The position numbers were made by a program, and so were the translations under genes. Below the pieces are notes generated by a model. It searched no databases, was not told the origin of the DNA, and worked only from the letters and a program-made list of their open reading frames with translations. A DNA stretch of 64,000 nucleotides. Origin: Gemmobacter sp034519525 (GTDB taxonomy: Bacteria > Pseudomonadota > Alphaproteobacteria > Rhodobacterales > Rhodobacteraceae). Location of the stretch: assembly GCA_034519525.1 (NCBI GenBank), contig JAXHOJ010000046.1:1-64000 (forward strand), read 5' to 3'. Each line of letters starts with the position of its first letter. Position 1 is the stretch's first letter. Of the stretch, positions 1 through 8,062 are shown in pieces.

Positions 1-63
1 TGCCACGTATTGCTCCTGCGACACGGTTTCGATTTCGCGGATATGGTGGAGATCGGTCTGCAT
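1..63 (-). CDS. N-terminal fragment of an unidentified gene, cut by the window edge
   Basis: An ATG on the minus strand at 63-61 follows a good ribosome binding site (GGGAGG, about 5 bases upstream) and stays open to the window edge, giving 21 residues that begin MQTDLHHIREIETVSQ. This is too short to assign. It is divergent from the butanediol dehydrogenase gene. An N-terminus of this kind in such a position could be a GAF/AAA+/Fis (AcoR-type) activator, but that is a guess from context only. Confidence 0.45.
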   Translation of the reverse strand, partial: MQTDLHHIREIETVSQEQYVA

Positions 64-134
64 CGCGTCCTCCCTGCGTCTGCATATCGTACCGACGCGG
101 GGCAGCCGGGGAAATAGGCCTTTGGGCAGGGGGG

Positions 135-171
135 TGTGGCGCCAGATGCCACAGCTGGGCGGTGCCTTGCC
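135..171 (+). promoter_or_regulatory. Inverted repeat plus candidate sigma-54 promoter
   Basis: TGTGGC and GCCACA form a perfect 6-base inverted repeat with a 7-base spacer at 135-153. Three bases on, TGGGCGGTGCCTTGCC (156-171) has GG and GC at the -24/-12 spacing and 8 positions shared with the TGGCACG-N4-TTGCA consensus. It points to the dehydrogenase gene at 278. The match is moderate, and an activator site this close to the -24 element would be unusual, so both parts are tentative. Confidence 0.3.
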
Positions 172-248
172 ACAGGTCAATCCGCTAAGTCATTGAATTC
201 ACGCACCACAGGATGCCGGGTTTGGCGTTCGGCGCCCCCGGTGCGCAG

Positions 249-262
249 TGTGTTGCAACACA
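249..262. promoter_or_regulatory. Perfect 14-base palindrome in the leader of the dehydrogenase gene
   Basis: TGTGTTGCAACACA reads the same on both strands and ends 15 bases before the ATG at 278, just before the ribosome binding site. It could be an operator for a dimeric repressor or a small hairpin near the translation start. No known consensus was matched. Confidence 0.4.
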
Positions 263-277
263 TCGAAGGGGGGAGCC

Positions 278-1348
278 ATGAAGGCGTTACGTTTCCATGC
301 CGCAAAGGATCTGCGGATTGAAGATATTGATAATCTGCCCGCACCGGGGCCAGGGCAAGTTGCGATTCGCAACCGTTTTGTCGGCATCTGCGGCACCGAT
401 CTGCATGAATATGCCTATGGGCCGATCTTCATTCCGAAAGAGCCACATCCCTTTACCGGCGCCCATGGGCCGCAGGTTCTGGGGCATGAATTCGGCGGGG
501 TGGTGACAGCGGTTGGTGCGGGGGTGACCCATGTGCAGCCGGGCGACCGGGTATCGGTGCAGCCGCTGATCATGCCGCGCTCGGGTGATTACTTTGCGGA
601 TCGCGGGTTGTTTCACCTGAGCCCCGATCTGGCGCTGGCCGGGCTCAGCTGGCTGTCGGGCGGCATGGCCGAAGGTGCCGTGCTGAACGATTACAACGTG
701 GTGAAGATCCCGGATACGCTGTCGGATGAAGAGGCGGCGCTGGTGGAACCCACGGCCGTTGCCGTCTATGCCTGTGATCGCGGCGGCGTGGTGGCCGGAA
801 ATTCGGTACTGGTGACGGGTGCCGGGCCAATCGGGATGCTGACCCTGCTGACAGCCCGGGCCTTTGGCGCCACGAAGCTGTTCGTCTCTGACCTGAACGA
901 CACAAGGCTGGAAATTGCCCGCCACATCCTGCCCGGGGTCATCACGCTGAACCCGAAACGCGATGATATCGGTGCGGCCATCCAGGCGCAGACCGAAGGC
1001 GGTGTGGGCTGCGATGTGGCGCTGGAATGTGTGGGCAATGAAAAGGCCCTGGGCAGCTGCCTGGATGCCGTGCGCAAGCAGGGCGTGATCGTGCAGGTGG
1101 GCCTGCATCCCGGCAACAGCGGGCTGAACTGGTTCAATGTCACCTTCAAGGATGTCGATGTCCGGGGCTCATGGGCCTATCCGACCCATCTCTGGCCCCG
1201 GGTGATCGACCTGATCGCCACGGGTGCCATTCCGGCGTCCAAGGTGGTGACGAAAAAGATCCGTCTGGATCAGGCGGTGACCGAAGGCTTTGACGTGTTG
1301 CTGGATCCGGCAGGCACGCAGCTGAAGATCCTGATTGATCTGACCTGA
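278..1348 (+). CDS. Zinc-type alcohol dehydrogenase, 2,3-butanediol dehydrogenase family
   Basis: This 356-residue medium-chain dehydrogenase probably oxidises a vicinal diol or secondary alcohol with NAD in the cytoplasm. Catalytic-zinc residues are visible: Cys38 in GICGTDLHEY and the GHE motif at 69-71. A nucleotide-binding GAGPIGML follows near residue 185. The ATG at 278 is preceded by a GGGGGAG ribosome binding site, so the longer frame from 248 is not used. The four-cysteine structural-zinc lobe of many family members is not seen; the corresponding loop (around QPLIMPRSGDYF) has no cysteine. The flavin monooxygenase gene follows after 79 bases on the same strand, so the two may act together on an alcohol and its ketone. 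The exact substrate is unknown. Confidence 0.85.
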   Translation: MKALRFHAAKDLRIEDIDNLPAPGPGQVAIRNRFVGICGTDLHEYAYGPIFIPKEPHPFTGAHGPQVLGHEFGGVVTAVGAGVTHVQPGDRVSVQPLIMPRSGDYFADRGLFHLSPDLALAGLSWLSGGMAEGAVLNDYNVVKIPDTLSDEEAALVEPTAVAVYACDRGGVVAGNSVLVTGAGPIGMLTLLTARAFGATKLFVSDLNDTRLEIARHILPGVITLNPKRDDIGAAIQAQTEGGVGCDVALECVGNEKALGSCLDAVRKQGVIVQVGLHPGNSGLNWFNVTFKDVDVRGSWAYPTHLWPRVIDLIATGAIPASKVVTKKIRLDQAVTEGFDVLLDPAGTQLKILIDLT

Positions 1349-1427
1349 AATCCCGTGGCCTGCGCAGGAAAAGGGGTTGGGAGGCCCCGCGCAGGCCGCT
1401 TCCATCAAGAGCAATAGGGAGGAAACC

Positions 1428-3231
1428 ATGCTCGATACATCGAACGAAGGCGCCTTGGCGGCATTGGTCGCGGATCTGGAACGCGCGCTGGTGGCACAGG
1501 ATGCGCAGGGCGTCGCAGATCTGTTTCTGGAAACCGGATTCTGGCGCGATCTGGCGGCCTTTACCTGGAACCTGAAAACCTGCGAAGGGCGCGCCGAGAT
1601 CGGGGCGATGGCTGCGGCACAGCTGAGCCAGGTTGCACCGCAGATGCTGCACCTTGATCCGTCAGAACCGATCAGCGATGCGGGTGGCGTCACCGAGGGC
1701 TGGTTGAAGTTCGAAACCGCAACCGGGCGCGGCGTCGGCTATATCCGCATGAAGGAAGGGAAGATCTGGACCCTTCTGACCACGCTGCACGAGCTGAAGG
1801 GCCATGAAGAGCCGCGCGGCATCCGCCGCCCGATGGGGGCGGAACACGGCCATGATCCGCATCGCAAGACCTGGAAGGAAAAGCGCGAGGACGAGGCGCA
1901 GCGGCTGGGCTATGAAGAACAGCCCTATGTCGTCATCATCGGCGGCGGGCAGGGCGGCATTGCCCTGGGCGCCCGCCTGCGGCAACTGGGCGTGCCTGCG
2001 ATCATCCTGGAAAAGAACGAACGCGCAGGTGACAGCTGGCGCAAGCGCTACAAGTCGCTCTGCCTGCATGACCCCGTGTGGTATGACCACCTGCCGTACA
2101 TCCCTTTCCCCGACAACTGGCCGGTCTTTGCCCCGAAAGACAAGGTCGCCGACTGGCTGGAGATGTACACCAAGGTGATGGAACTGAACTACTGGTCCTC
2201 CACCACGGCAAAATCTGCGCAATATGACGAAGCCACGGGCGAATGGACGATCATCGTCGACCGCAACGGCGAAGAGGTTGTGCTGCGCCCGAAACAGCTG
2301 GTGCTGGCCACCGGCATGTCAGGCAAGGCCAATGTTCCGGTGATTCCGGGGCAGGATGTGTTCAAGGGCGAACAGCAACATTCCAGCCAGCACCCCGGCC
2401 CAGATGCCTGGCGCGGCAAGCGGGTGGTGGTGATCGGTGCCAACAACTCGGCCCATGATATCTGCGCGGCCCTGTGGGAGGGCGGGGCGGATGTGACCAT
2501 GGTGCAGCGTTCCTCCACCCATATCGTGAAGTCCGACAGCCTGATGGAGGTCTGCCTTGGCGGGCTTTACTCTGAACAGGCGGTGGCCAATGGCATCACG
2601 CATGACAAGGCCGACATGATCTTTGCCAGCGTGCCCTACAAGATCATGGCCGATTTCCACGTGCCGCAATATGACGAGATCAAGCGCCGCGATGCCGATT
2701 TCTATGCCGCGCTGGAAAAAGCAGGCTTCATGCTCGATTTCGGCGATGATGAAAGCGGGCTGTTCATGAAATACCTGCGCCGCGGTTCGGGCTATTACAT
2801 CGACGTGGGCGCCTGCGATCTGGTGATCGATGGCAGCATCAAGCTGCAGTCGGGCAAGGGGATCAGCCATCTGTCGGAAGACTGCCGTGGTTCTGGAGGA
2901 TGGCACCGAACTGCCCGCCGATCTGGTGATCTATGCCACCGGATATGGTTCGATGAACGGCTGGGCCGCCGATCTCATCAGCCCCGAAGTGGCTGACAAG
3001 GTTGGCAAGTGCTGGGGGCTTGGGTCCGACACCACGAAAGACCCCGGCCCATGGGAGGGGGAGCAGCGCAACATGTGGAAGCCCACGATGCAGCCGGGCC
3101 TGTGGTTCCATGGCGGCAACCTGCACCAGTCGCGGCACTATTCCCGCTATCTAGCGCTGCAGCTGAAGGCGCGGCAGGCCGGGCTGGATACGCCGGTCTG
3201 GGGCATGACGGCGCCGCACCATCTGCGCTGA
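1428..3231 (+). CDS. FAD-dependent monooxygenase with N-terminal NTF2/SnoaL-like domain (one frameshift)
   Basis: The first ~130 residues resemble an NTF2/SnoaL-like fold. A flavin-containing monooxygenase core follows: FAD-binding VIIGGGQGGIALG near residue 168, a family signature FKGEQQHSSQH, a second Rossmann motif VVVIGANNSAHD and a C-terminal LVIYATGYG. These are hallmarks of class B NADPH-dependent flavoprotein monooxygenases, which oxygenate heteroatoms or ketones. The ATG at 1428 follows AGGGAGG. The frame breaks near 2883, where one extra base (a T in GACTGCC) is the simplest explanation; the second frame then runs to a TGA at 3229-3231. The rejoined protein is about 600 residues. 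Substrate unknown; the adjacent dehydrogenase suggests alcohol/ketone metabolism. Confidence 0.8.
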
Positions 3232-3285
3232 AACCGCGATATCCCGGTTGGTTTCCGGCCAAGATGTGAAGGGGCGTCCCTTCTC

Positions 3286-3352
3286 CTTCCTCTTGGCTGA
3301 AATACCCTCCGGGGGAGGCCCCAAAGGGGCCGTGGGGGGCGGAAAGCCCCCC
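3286..3352 (+). repeat. Intergenic repeat element, copy A, with two GC hairpins
   Basis: The core CTTCCTCTTGGCTGAAATAC followed by CCTCCGGGGG is shared with five other places in this window. Directly behind it are two hairpins: GGCCCC-AAA-GGGGCC (3317-3331) and GGGGGGC-ggaaa-GCCCCCC (3334-3352). It sits between the convergent 3' ends of the monooxygenase and RTX genes. No U-run follows the hairpins, so it is not a textbook terminator. Confidence 0.6.
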
Positions 3353-3360
3353 AATTCCGT

Positions 3361-5187
3361 TCAAAAGGTCAGGATCGCCTCCATGGTGATGCTGTCCACC
3401 CCCGGCAGATGCGCGACGACGACGCGTTCGTAAACCGATCCTGCGCCATCGGCATCATGGCTCAGGATCTTCGTCCTTGTGTTGAAATAAAGCCCCATGT
3501 CATCGGGGTTTGCCTCGGTGCCCTGCGCGATCTCGAAGAACCCCAGGAAACCGAAACTCAGAAGTTTCAGCCGGTCGCCCGCCGCCTGGTCGAAATCGGT
3601 GATCCGGTCACCGCCTTCGGTGCGGCCGTTGAAGATAAACACATCCGCTCCGGCCCCCCCGGTCACGATATCTGCCCCGGCGCCGCCTTCGATCCGATCG
3701 CTGCCCGCGCCGCCAAGGATGACATCGACCCCGTCACCCCCGGCAAGGATATCTGTGCCTGCGCCGCCATCCAGCCGGTCAGCGCCGGCGCCACCGTCCA
3801 GCCGGTCAAATCCTGCGCCACCGGTCAGCACATCATTCCCGGCGCCGCCGGTCAGATTGTCATTGCCGCCTGCGCCGTTGATCTTGTCATTGCCGCCTGC
3901 ACCATTCAGCCTGTCATCCTTGGCCGTGCCGTTCAGAGCGTCAGCCCCGGCCTTTCCGTTGCGCAAAATCCCGATGGTGGGGGTAAGGGCATAGCTTTGC
4001 GCATCCAGATGTTGTGTATCACCTGAGTCGCCCTTGCCCAGCATCCAGGCCGTAAAGCCTGCACCCTGGCGGAAAATCTCGCCAATCGCGCCGAACTGCG
4101 GCGAGAAATCGGCGGCGTTTTCGGTCAGCAGAAAGGTTCCGGTGCGGGCCGATCCACTGGAGTTGAACAGCTGCCCCAGCATCAGCCCGTTTTCGGCATC
4201 CCACCAGCTGGCGCCGAAGGTGTTCTGGCCAAGCGCCACGACCTTCATGGTGGACCAGAGCCCGATCGTGTCGGTGCCGATGGCAAAAGCCGGGCCTGCA
4301 AGATCGCCGGTCTTGCTGAGGATACGGGCCATGTGCTGCCCGCCATCTGCCGGATCAAGCCAGCTGACAACCACCCGGCCATTGTCCAGCACCGTGGCCT
4401 GCGCATTGGCCACCCCGGTTGCAACCTCGACGGCCCGGCCAACCTTGGCCCCCGTGGCTGTCAGCTCCTGAAACAGGATGCGGGGGGAGCCGGTGGCGAG
4501 TGATTCCTTGTAGAGCAGCCCGATATTGCCATTGTCCATCAGCACGGCAGAGGGTTGTTCGGGATTGGCCTCCAGATTGATCGCGGGCAGAACGGTGCGA
4601 TCCCCGATCACCAGCTTGGTCGGGCCAAGCGGGTCACCATTCGGCTTGAAGCGGGTCATGTAGATGCCCTGCGAAAGATCCGTGATGCCGGCACCCGGTT
4701 CGCTGTAGAAGGTGGCAAAAGCCCCGCTTTTCAGCCGCAGGGTTGAAAAAGGCGCACTGAGATTGGCGGCAGGATCGCCTGGGGTGATGGATTCCGGTTC
4801 TGCTCCGGTGCCCCCCACCGGGGCTGCGCCGTTGTAGAGCTGGGTCGCAATGGCGAAATTGCTGTCATTGCCGTCGATCTGGGCATTGAAATATTTGGTG
4901 GTCAGCAACGCCCGGCCATTTCCGGCCACGGTGATTTCCACGTCATGCAGCGTGCTGACGGGGACAAAACCTCCGGGCGTGGTTGCCGTTTCAACCGATG
5001 TAACCGGGCCGAGTTTGCCGGTGCTGCCGTTCACGACCGCCGTATGCACCACAGAATTGAAACCCGCAGATCCGCCGAACGCCACCAGAACCTTGCCATT
5101 GCTCAGCGTGTCGATATCAATCGTGCGCATGTCGAGAAGGGCGGTATTGCTGAACCAGGTTTTCACGCCGCTGATCTGTCGGGCCAT
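3361..5187 (-). CDS. Secreted RTX calcium-binding protein with repeat-rich N-terminus
   Basis: This 608-residue protein has no Sec signal peptide. Residues about 409-516 hold a run of glycine-aspartate nonapeptides (GGAGNDVLT, GGAGFDRLD, GGAGADRLD and similar), the calcium-binding RTX repeats of type I-secreted proteins. A ~90-residue C-terminal tail, the usual place of the secretion signal, follows. Residues ~20-400 contain several 50-65-residue units with a shared pattern (hydrophobic-xx-NG-hydrophobic, then W/Y, then a short loop and TG), which suggests a beta-propeller-like fold. AGGAGG lies 6 bases before the ATG. No type I transporter genes are nearby and no catalytic motif was seen, so its activity is unknown; adhesin or surface protein is possible. 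Confidence 0.85.
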   Translation of the reverse strand: MARQISGVKTWFSNTALLDMRTIDIDTLSNGKVLVAFGGSAGFNSVVHTAVVNGSTGKLGPVTSVETATTPGGFVPVSTLHDVEITVAGNGRALLTTKYFNAQIDGNDSNFAIATQLYNGAAPVGGTGAEPESITPGDPAANLSAPFSTLRLKSGAFATFYSEPGAGITDLSQGIYMTRFKPNGDPLGPTKLVIGDRTVLPAINLEANPEQPSAVLMDNGNIGLLYKESLATGSPRILFQELTATGAKVGRAVEVATGVANAQATVLDNGRVVVSWLDPADGGQHMARILSKTGDLAGPAFAIGTDTIGLWSTMKVVALGQNTFGASWWDAENGLMLGQLFNSSGSARTGTFLLTENAADFSPQFGAIGEIFRQGAGFTAWMLGKGDSGDTQHLDAQSYALTPTIGILRNGKAGADALNGTAKDDRLNGAGGNDKINGAGGNDNLTGGAGNDVLTGGAGFDRLDGGAGADRLDGGAGTDILAGGDGVDVILGGAGSDRIEGGAGADIVTGGAGADVFIFNGRTEGGDRITDFDQAAGDRLKLLSFGFLGFFEIAQGTEANPDDMGLYFNTRTKILSHDADGAGSVYERVVVAHLPGVDSITMEAILTF

Positions 5188-5306
5188 TTGGTTTCCTCCT
5201 GCTGAATCCGGCAGCGCTTTTTGGCAAAGCGCCTTGAATCCGGTTTACAGCCGGGGCCAGATGCGGCCCATCCCCCGTTCGGGGGAGGGCAGGACAGGTG
5301 AGTGGA

Positions 5307-5678
5307 TCAGTGTCCGTTCTCCGCCAGCCAGCGGGTCATCCAGGCAATTTCACTTTCCTGCGCGGCGATGATCGCTTCGGCCAGTTTGCGCACTTCGGGA
5401 TCGGTGCCATGATCCAGCACGATCCGGGCCATTTCGACGGCGCCTTGATGATGCGGGATCATGCCACGGATGAAATCGGCATCGGCATTGCCGGTAAATT
5501 CAATATCCATGTCACTGTGCATCCGGGCATTGGCAGCCATGAAGGCCTGTGTCGCGGCCGAAGTGTCTGCGGCGGGCTGCGAATGGCCGGAGTGTGCAGA
5601 ATGATCCATGGTCTGCGCAGAGATCGCGAATGGCATCAGGGAAAGGCTGGCGATCAGGCTGGCGGCAAGCGGTTTCAT
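5307..5678 (-). CDS. Periplasmic DUF305 protein, probably copper-linked
   Basis: This 123-residue protein begins with a signal peptide (MKPLAASLIASLSLMPFAIS, cleaved after about AQT). A His-rich MDHSAHSGHS follows, then the DUF305 core with the signature MIPHHQGAVEMA. DUF305 proteins are four-helix ferritin-like periplasmic proteins often found with copper-resistance genes. The ATG at 5678 is preceded by GGAG. A MerR-family copper-type promoter points straight at it (see 5706-5736), so copper-induced expression is likely. No copper ATPase or oxidase gene is next to it in this window; it appears to be a single-gene unit. Confidence 0.85.
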   Translation of the reverse strand: MKPLAASLIASLSLMPFAISAQTMDHSAHSGHSQPAADTSAATQAFMAANARMHSDMDIEFTGNADADFIRGMIPHHQGAVEMARIVLDHGTDPEVRKLAEAIIAAQESEIAWMTRWLAENGH

Positions 5679-5705
5679 CGGTGGCTCCATCTCTGTGAGG
5701 GGTGC

Positions 5706-5736
5706 AGACTGCAACCTTCCGGCAGGGGGAAGGCAA
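5706..5736 (-). promoter_or_regulatory. CueR/HmrR-type promoter for the DUF305 gene
   Basis: The plus strand shows ACCTTCC-ggcaggg-GGAAGGC (5714-5734), matching the CueR operator pattern ACCTTCC-N7-GGAAGGT in 13 of 14 arm positions. On the minus strand a -35 (TTGCCT, 5736-5731) and a -10 (CAGTCT, 5711-5706) flank it with a 19-base spacer, the over-long spacing typical of MerR-family promoters. The predicted start, near 5698, leaves a ~20-base leader with a ribosome binding site. The regulator gene is not in this window. Confidence 0.7.
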
Positions 5737-5891
5737 GTCACCACGACGTGAGCCGGGCAGGCATCTGGCGGAAATTGCGCCTGAATAGCAGGCTGGTTCT
5801 GCGCTGATGCACCGAAACCGCCAGGATTTCCCCTTCTTTCTGCGGGACTGCGCGCATAGATTGGTGCAATGCGACAGACGGACCCAGACCA

Positions 5892-6692
5892 ATGCCCAGC
5901 ATGACCCGCCGCCCCGTTGTGGGCATCATCGGAAACATGAGCCTGCTGAACGATACTTATCCCGTTCACGCGGGGGGAACGATGAACTCTGAGGCGGTGG
6001 CGCAGGTTTCGGGATGCCTGCCGGTGATTGTGCCCGCCGATCCGCGGCTGGTGGATGTGGCAGAGCTGTTGGAGATGTGTGACGCCTTCCTGCTGACGGG
6101 CGGGCGCCCCAATGTGCATCCCGAGGAATATGGCGAGCCGGAAACCCCGGCGCATGGGTGCTTTGACCGGTGCCGCGATGCAATTACGCTGCCGCTGATC
6201 CGCGCCTGTGTGGACCGTGGGCAGCCGTTTTTCGGGATCTGCCGGGGGTTTCAAGAGGTGAACGTGGCGATGGGTGGCACACTTTACCCGGAAATCCGCG
6301 ATCTGCCGGGGCGGATGAACCACCGGATGCCGCCCGATGGCACGATTGAAGAGAAATTCGCCCTGCGCCATCCCGTGCGATTTGCCCCCGGTGGCATCTT
6401 CGCGCAGTTGTTGGGCGCGGATGAGGTGATGACCAATACGTTGCACGGGCAGGGCATCAACCGCCCCGGGCCACGGATCGTCATCGAAGGGGTTGCGCCG
6501 GATGGCACGCCCGAGGCGATCTATGTCAAGGATGCGCCGGGTTTTACCTTGTCGGTGCAATGGCATCCGGAATGGAACGCCGTGGGCGATCCGGTGTCGC
6601 GCCCGTTGTTCGAAGCCTTTGGCGATGCTGCCCGCGACTGGGCAGCCCATCGTGCGGCGGGGCAATGGGCTGACCGGCGGGCTGCCGAATAG
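5892..6692 (+). CDS. Gamma-glutamyl-gamma-aminobutyrate hydrolase family protein (class I amidotransferase fold)
   Basis: This 266-residue cytosolic hydrolase is of the peptidase C26/PuuD type. The nucleophile elbow FFGICRGFQEVNVAMGG carries the catalytic Cys, and the downstream SVQWHPEW carries the catalytic His; an early FLLTGGRPNVHP matches the oxyanion region. The family releases GABA from gamma-glutamyl-GABA in putrescine breakdown or cleaves similar gamma-glutamyl bonds. Two starts are possible, ATG 5892 and ATG 5901; neither has a strong ribosome binding site. No other putrescine-pathway gene is adjacent, so the physiological substrate remains open. Confidence 0.8.
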   Translation: MPSMTRRPVVGIIGNMSLLNDTYPVHAGGTMNSEAVAQVSGCLPVIVPADPRLVDVAELLEMCDAFLLTGGRPNVHPEEYGEPETPAHGCFDRCRDAITLPLIRACVDRGQPFFGICRGFQEVNVAMGGTLYPEIRDLPGRMNHRMPPDGTIEEKFALRHPVRFAPGGIFAQLLGADEVMTNTLHGQGINRPGPRIVIEGVAPDGTPEAIYVKDAPGFTLSVQWHPEWNAVGDPVSRPLFEAFGDAARDWAAHRAAGQWADRRAAE

Positions 6693-6730
6693 GGGTGGCG
6701 CCTCGCCTAATTTTGGAAACGGATGAATTG

Positions 6731-6763
6731 CAAAGGGCGGCCTGATCGGGCCGCCCTTTGTTT
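6731..6763. terminator. Bidirectional rho-independent terminator
   Basis: CAAAGGGCGGCC and GGCCGCCCTTTG form a perfect 12-base stem with a 6-base loop (TGATCG). T-rich sequence follows on the plus side and A/T pairs close the stem on the other. It lies between the convergent hydrolase and L,D-transpeptidase genes. Confidence 0.8.
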
Positions 6764-6781
6764 CTGATGTGGCAGGGCTGC

Positions 6782-7849
6782 TCAGGGGCAGATGGTTCCC
6801 GCGGCGGGGATGCAGGCCGCAGCAGGCGGTGTGGCGGGCTCTGCCGCAGGGGGCGTGTCTGCGGCAGGGGTGTCAGCCGGTGCAGGCGTGGCGGGAACGG
6901 CAGCCGGGGCAACCAGCGCCGGGGGCACAGGTGCCACAGTCGCAGGGGCCGTAACAGCCGGAGTCGCGCTGGGCGTGGTTGGCGCGACAAGGGCTGCAGG
7001 CACACCGCCCAAGGACGGGGGCGCCATGACCGGCGCCGTCATCGTCGGGAAGCCGGGTGCCGGCGCGCCAAGGGCTGCGGGCTTCGCCTCGGGTTTTGCC
7101 GCCGGTTTGACGCTGATCGCCTTTTTCGGTTTCGGCGGCGGCAGCTTCAGTGCGGTCGGGCGGCTGCCATCGGCATTCAGCACGACAACCTTCACACCAT
7201 CCGGCACACGGTCATACAGATCCATCACATCCTGATTGATCATGCGGAAACAGCCGGACGACGCATTGCGCCCGATGGATTTCCATTCGGGTGTGCCATG
7301 GATACGGAAGCCGTAATCCACCCCATTGGTCTTCAGATACAGGGCGCGGGCGCCCAGCGGGTTGGTCGGGCCGCCGGGCTGGCCGTCCTTCCATTTTTCC
7401 AGCTCGGGCTTGCGGTCGATCATTTCCGGCGGCGGTGTCCAGGTCGGCCAGTGGCGGCGGCCTGTCACTTCTGCTTCGCCCGCCCATTGAAAGCCATCGG
7501 CGCCCACAGCGATGCCATAGCGCATGGCCTTGCCGGGGGCGGTGACCAGATGCAGGGTCTTGGCGGTGGGATCAATGATGATGGTGCCCGGCGGATCGAC
7601 GGTTTCGTACACCACTTCCTGCCGCTTCAGCTGCGGCGGGATCTTGTCTTCCGGCACCGCCGGAATGGCAAAGGCCCCATCCTGCTTTGCGGCATAGGCA
7701 TTCACGAAATCTTCGGGCACCGGCTGCTTGATAACCGGGGCCGCAGCCTCCGGCGTTTTGGTTGCGCCCGTCAGCGACGGGTCGACACAGGCGCCGAGCG
7801 TGCCGATGAGGGCGGTCCCCAATAGCAGGCTCACGAGTTGACGCAGCAT
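6782..7849 (-). CDS. L,D-transpeptidase lipoprotein with Pro/Ala-rich tail
   Basis: This 355-residue cell-envelope protein has an N-terminal lipobox (LIGTLGAC, Cys at about 21). Its YkuD domain spans about residues 85-225 and carries the catalytic signature HGTPEWKSIGRNASSGCFRM with the nucleophile Cys. Such enzymes form 3-3 peptidoglycan crosslinks or attach proteins to peptidoglycan. From about residue 240 to the end the chain is low-complexity Pro/Ala/Val/Thr, likely an extended periplasmic linker. The upstream region holds a TGGCAC-GG-GTGCCA inverted repeat (7953-7966), which may be regulatory. The gene is monocistronic and converges on the terminator at 6731-6763. Confidence 0.88.
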   Translation of the reverse strand: MLRQLVSLLLGTALIGTLGACVDPSLTGATKTPEAAAPVIKQPVPEDFVNAYAAKQDGAFAIPAVPEDKIPPQLKRQEVVYETVDPPGTIIIDPTAKTLHLVTAPGKAMRYGIAVGADGFQWAGEAEVTGRRHWPTWTPPPEMIDRKPELEKWKDGQPGGPTNPLGARALYLKTNGVDYGFRIHGTPEWKSIGRNASSGCFRMINQDVMDLYDRVPDGVKVVVLNADGSRPTALKLPPPKPKKAISVKPAAKPEAKPAALGAPAPGFPTMTAPVMAPPSLGGVPAALVAPTTPSATPAVTAPATVAPVPPALVAPAAVPATPAPADTPAADTPPAAEPATPPAAACIPAAGTICP

Positions 7850-8062
7850 TCCTCAAGCACTCCTGATCTTCAGATGCAGATATTGTTGAACTCTTGTGAA
7901 CAGGGTAACCGCAGCCGGGCGCAAGGGTCCACGCCAGAAATTGCCGTTGGAATGGCACGGGTGCCACAATCGGCGGTGGATAGGTCACGATTGTGTGACG
8001 CATGGGCGAAATCGTGCCAGATGCGGCGCGCCTGCATAGGGGGCTCAGGTCGCGCGGGCGCG
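7850..8062. other. Non-coding gap with one inverted repeat
   Basis: The 213 bases between the L,D-transpeptidase start and the kynureninase stop hold no supported gene. The only structure seen is TGGCAC-GG-GTGCCA at 7953-7966, about 105 bases upstream of the transpeptidase ATG. Confidence 0.4.

Noticed and set aside
3640..3930. Regular short repeats that could suggest a CRISPR array
   Set aside because: The periodicity is 27 bases and in frame, and it encodes the nine-residue RTX repeats; there are no spacers.
5268..5290. CCCCCG-TT-CGGGGG as terminator of the DUF305 gene
   Set aside because: The stem is short and no U-run follows on either strand, so it was not listed as a feature.
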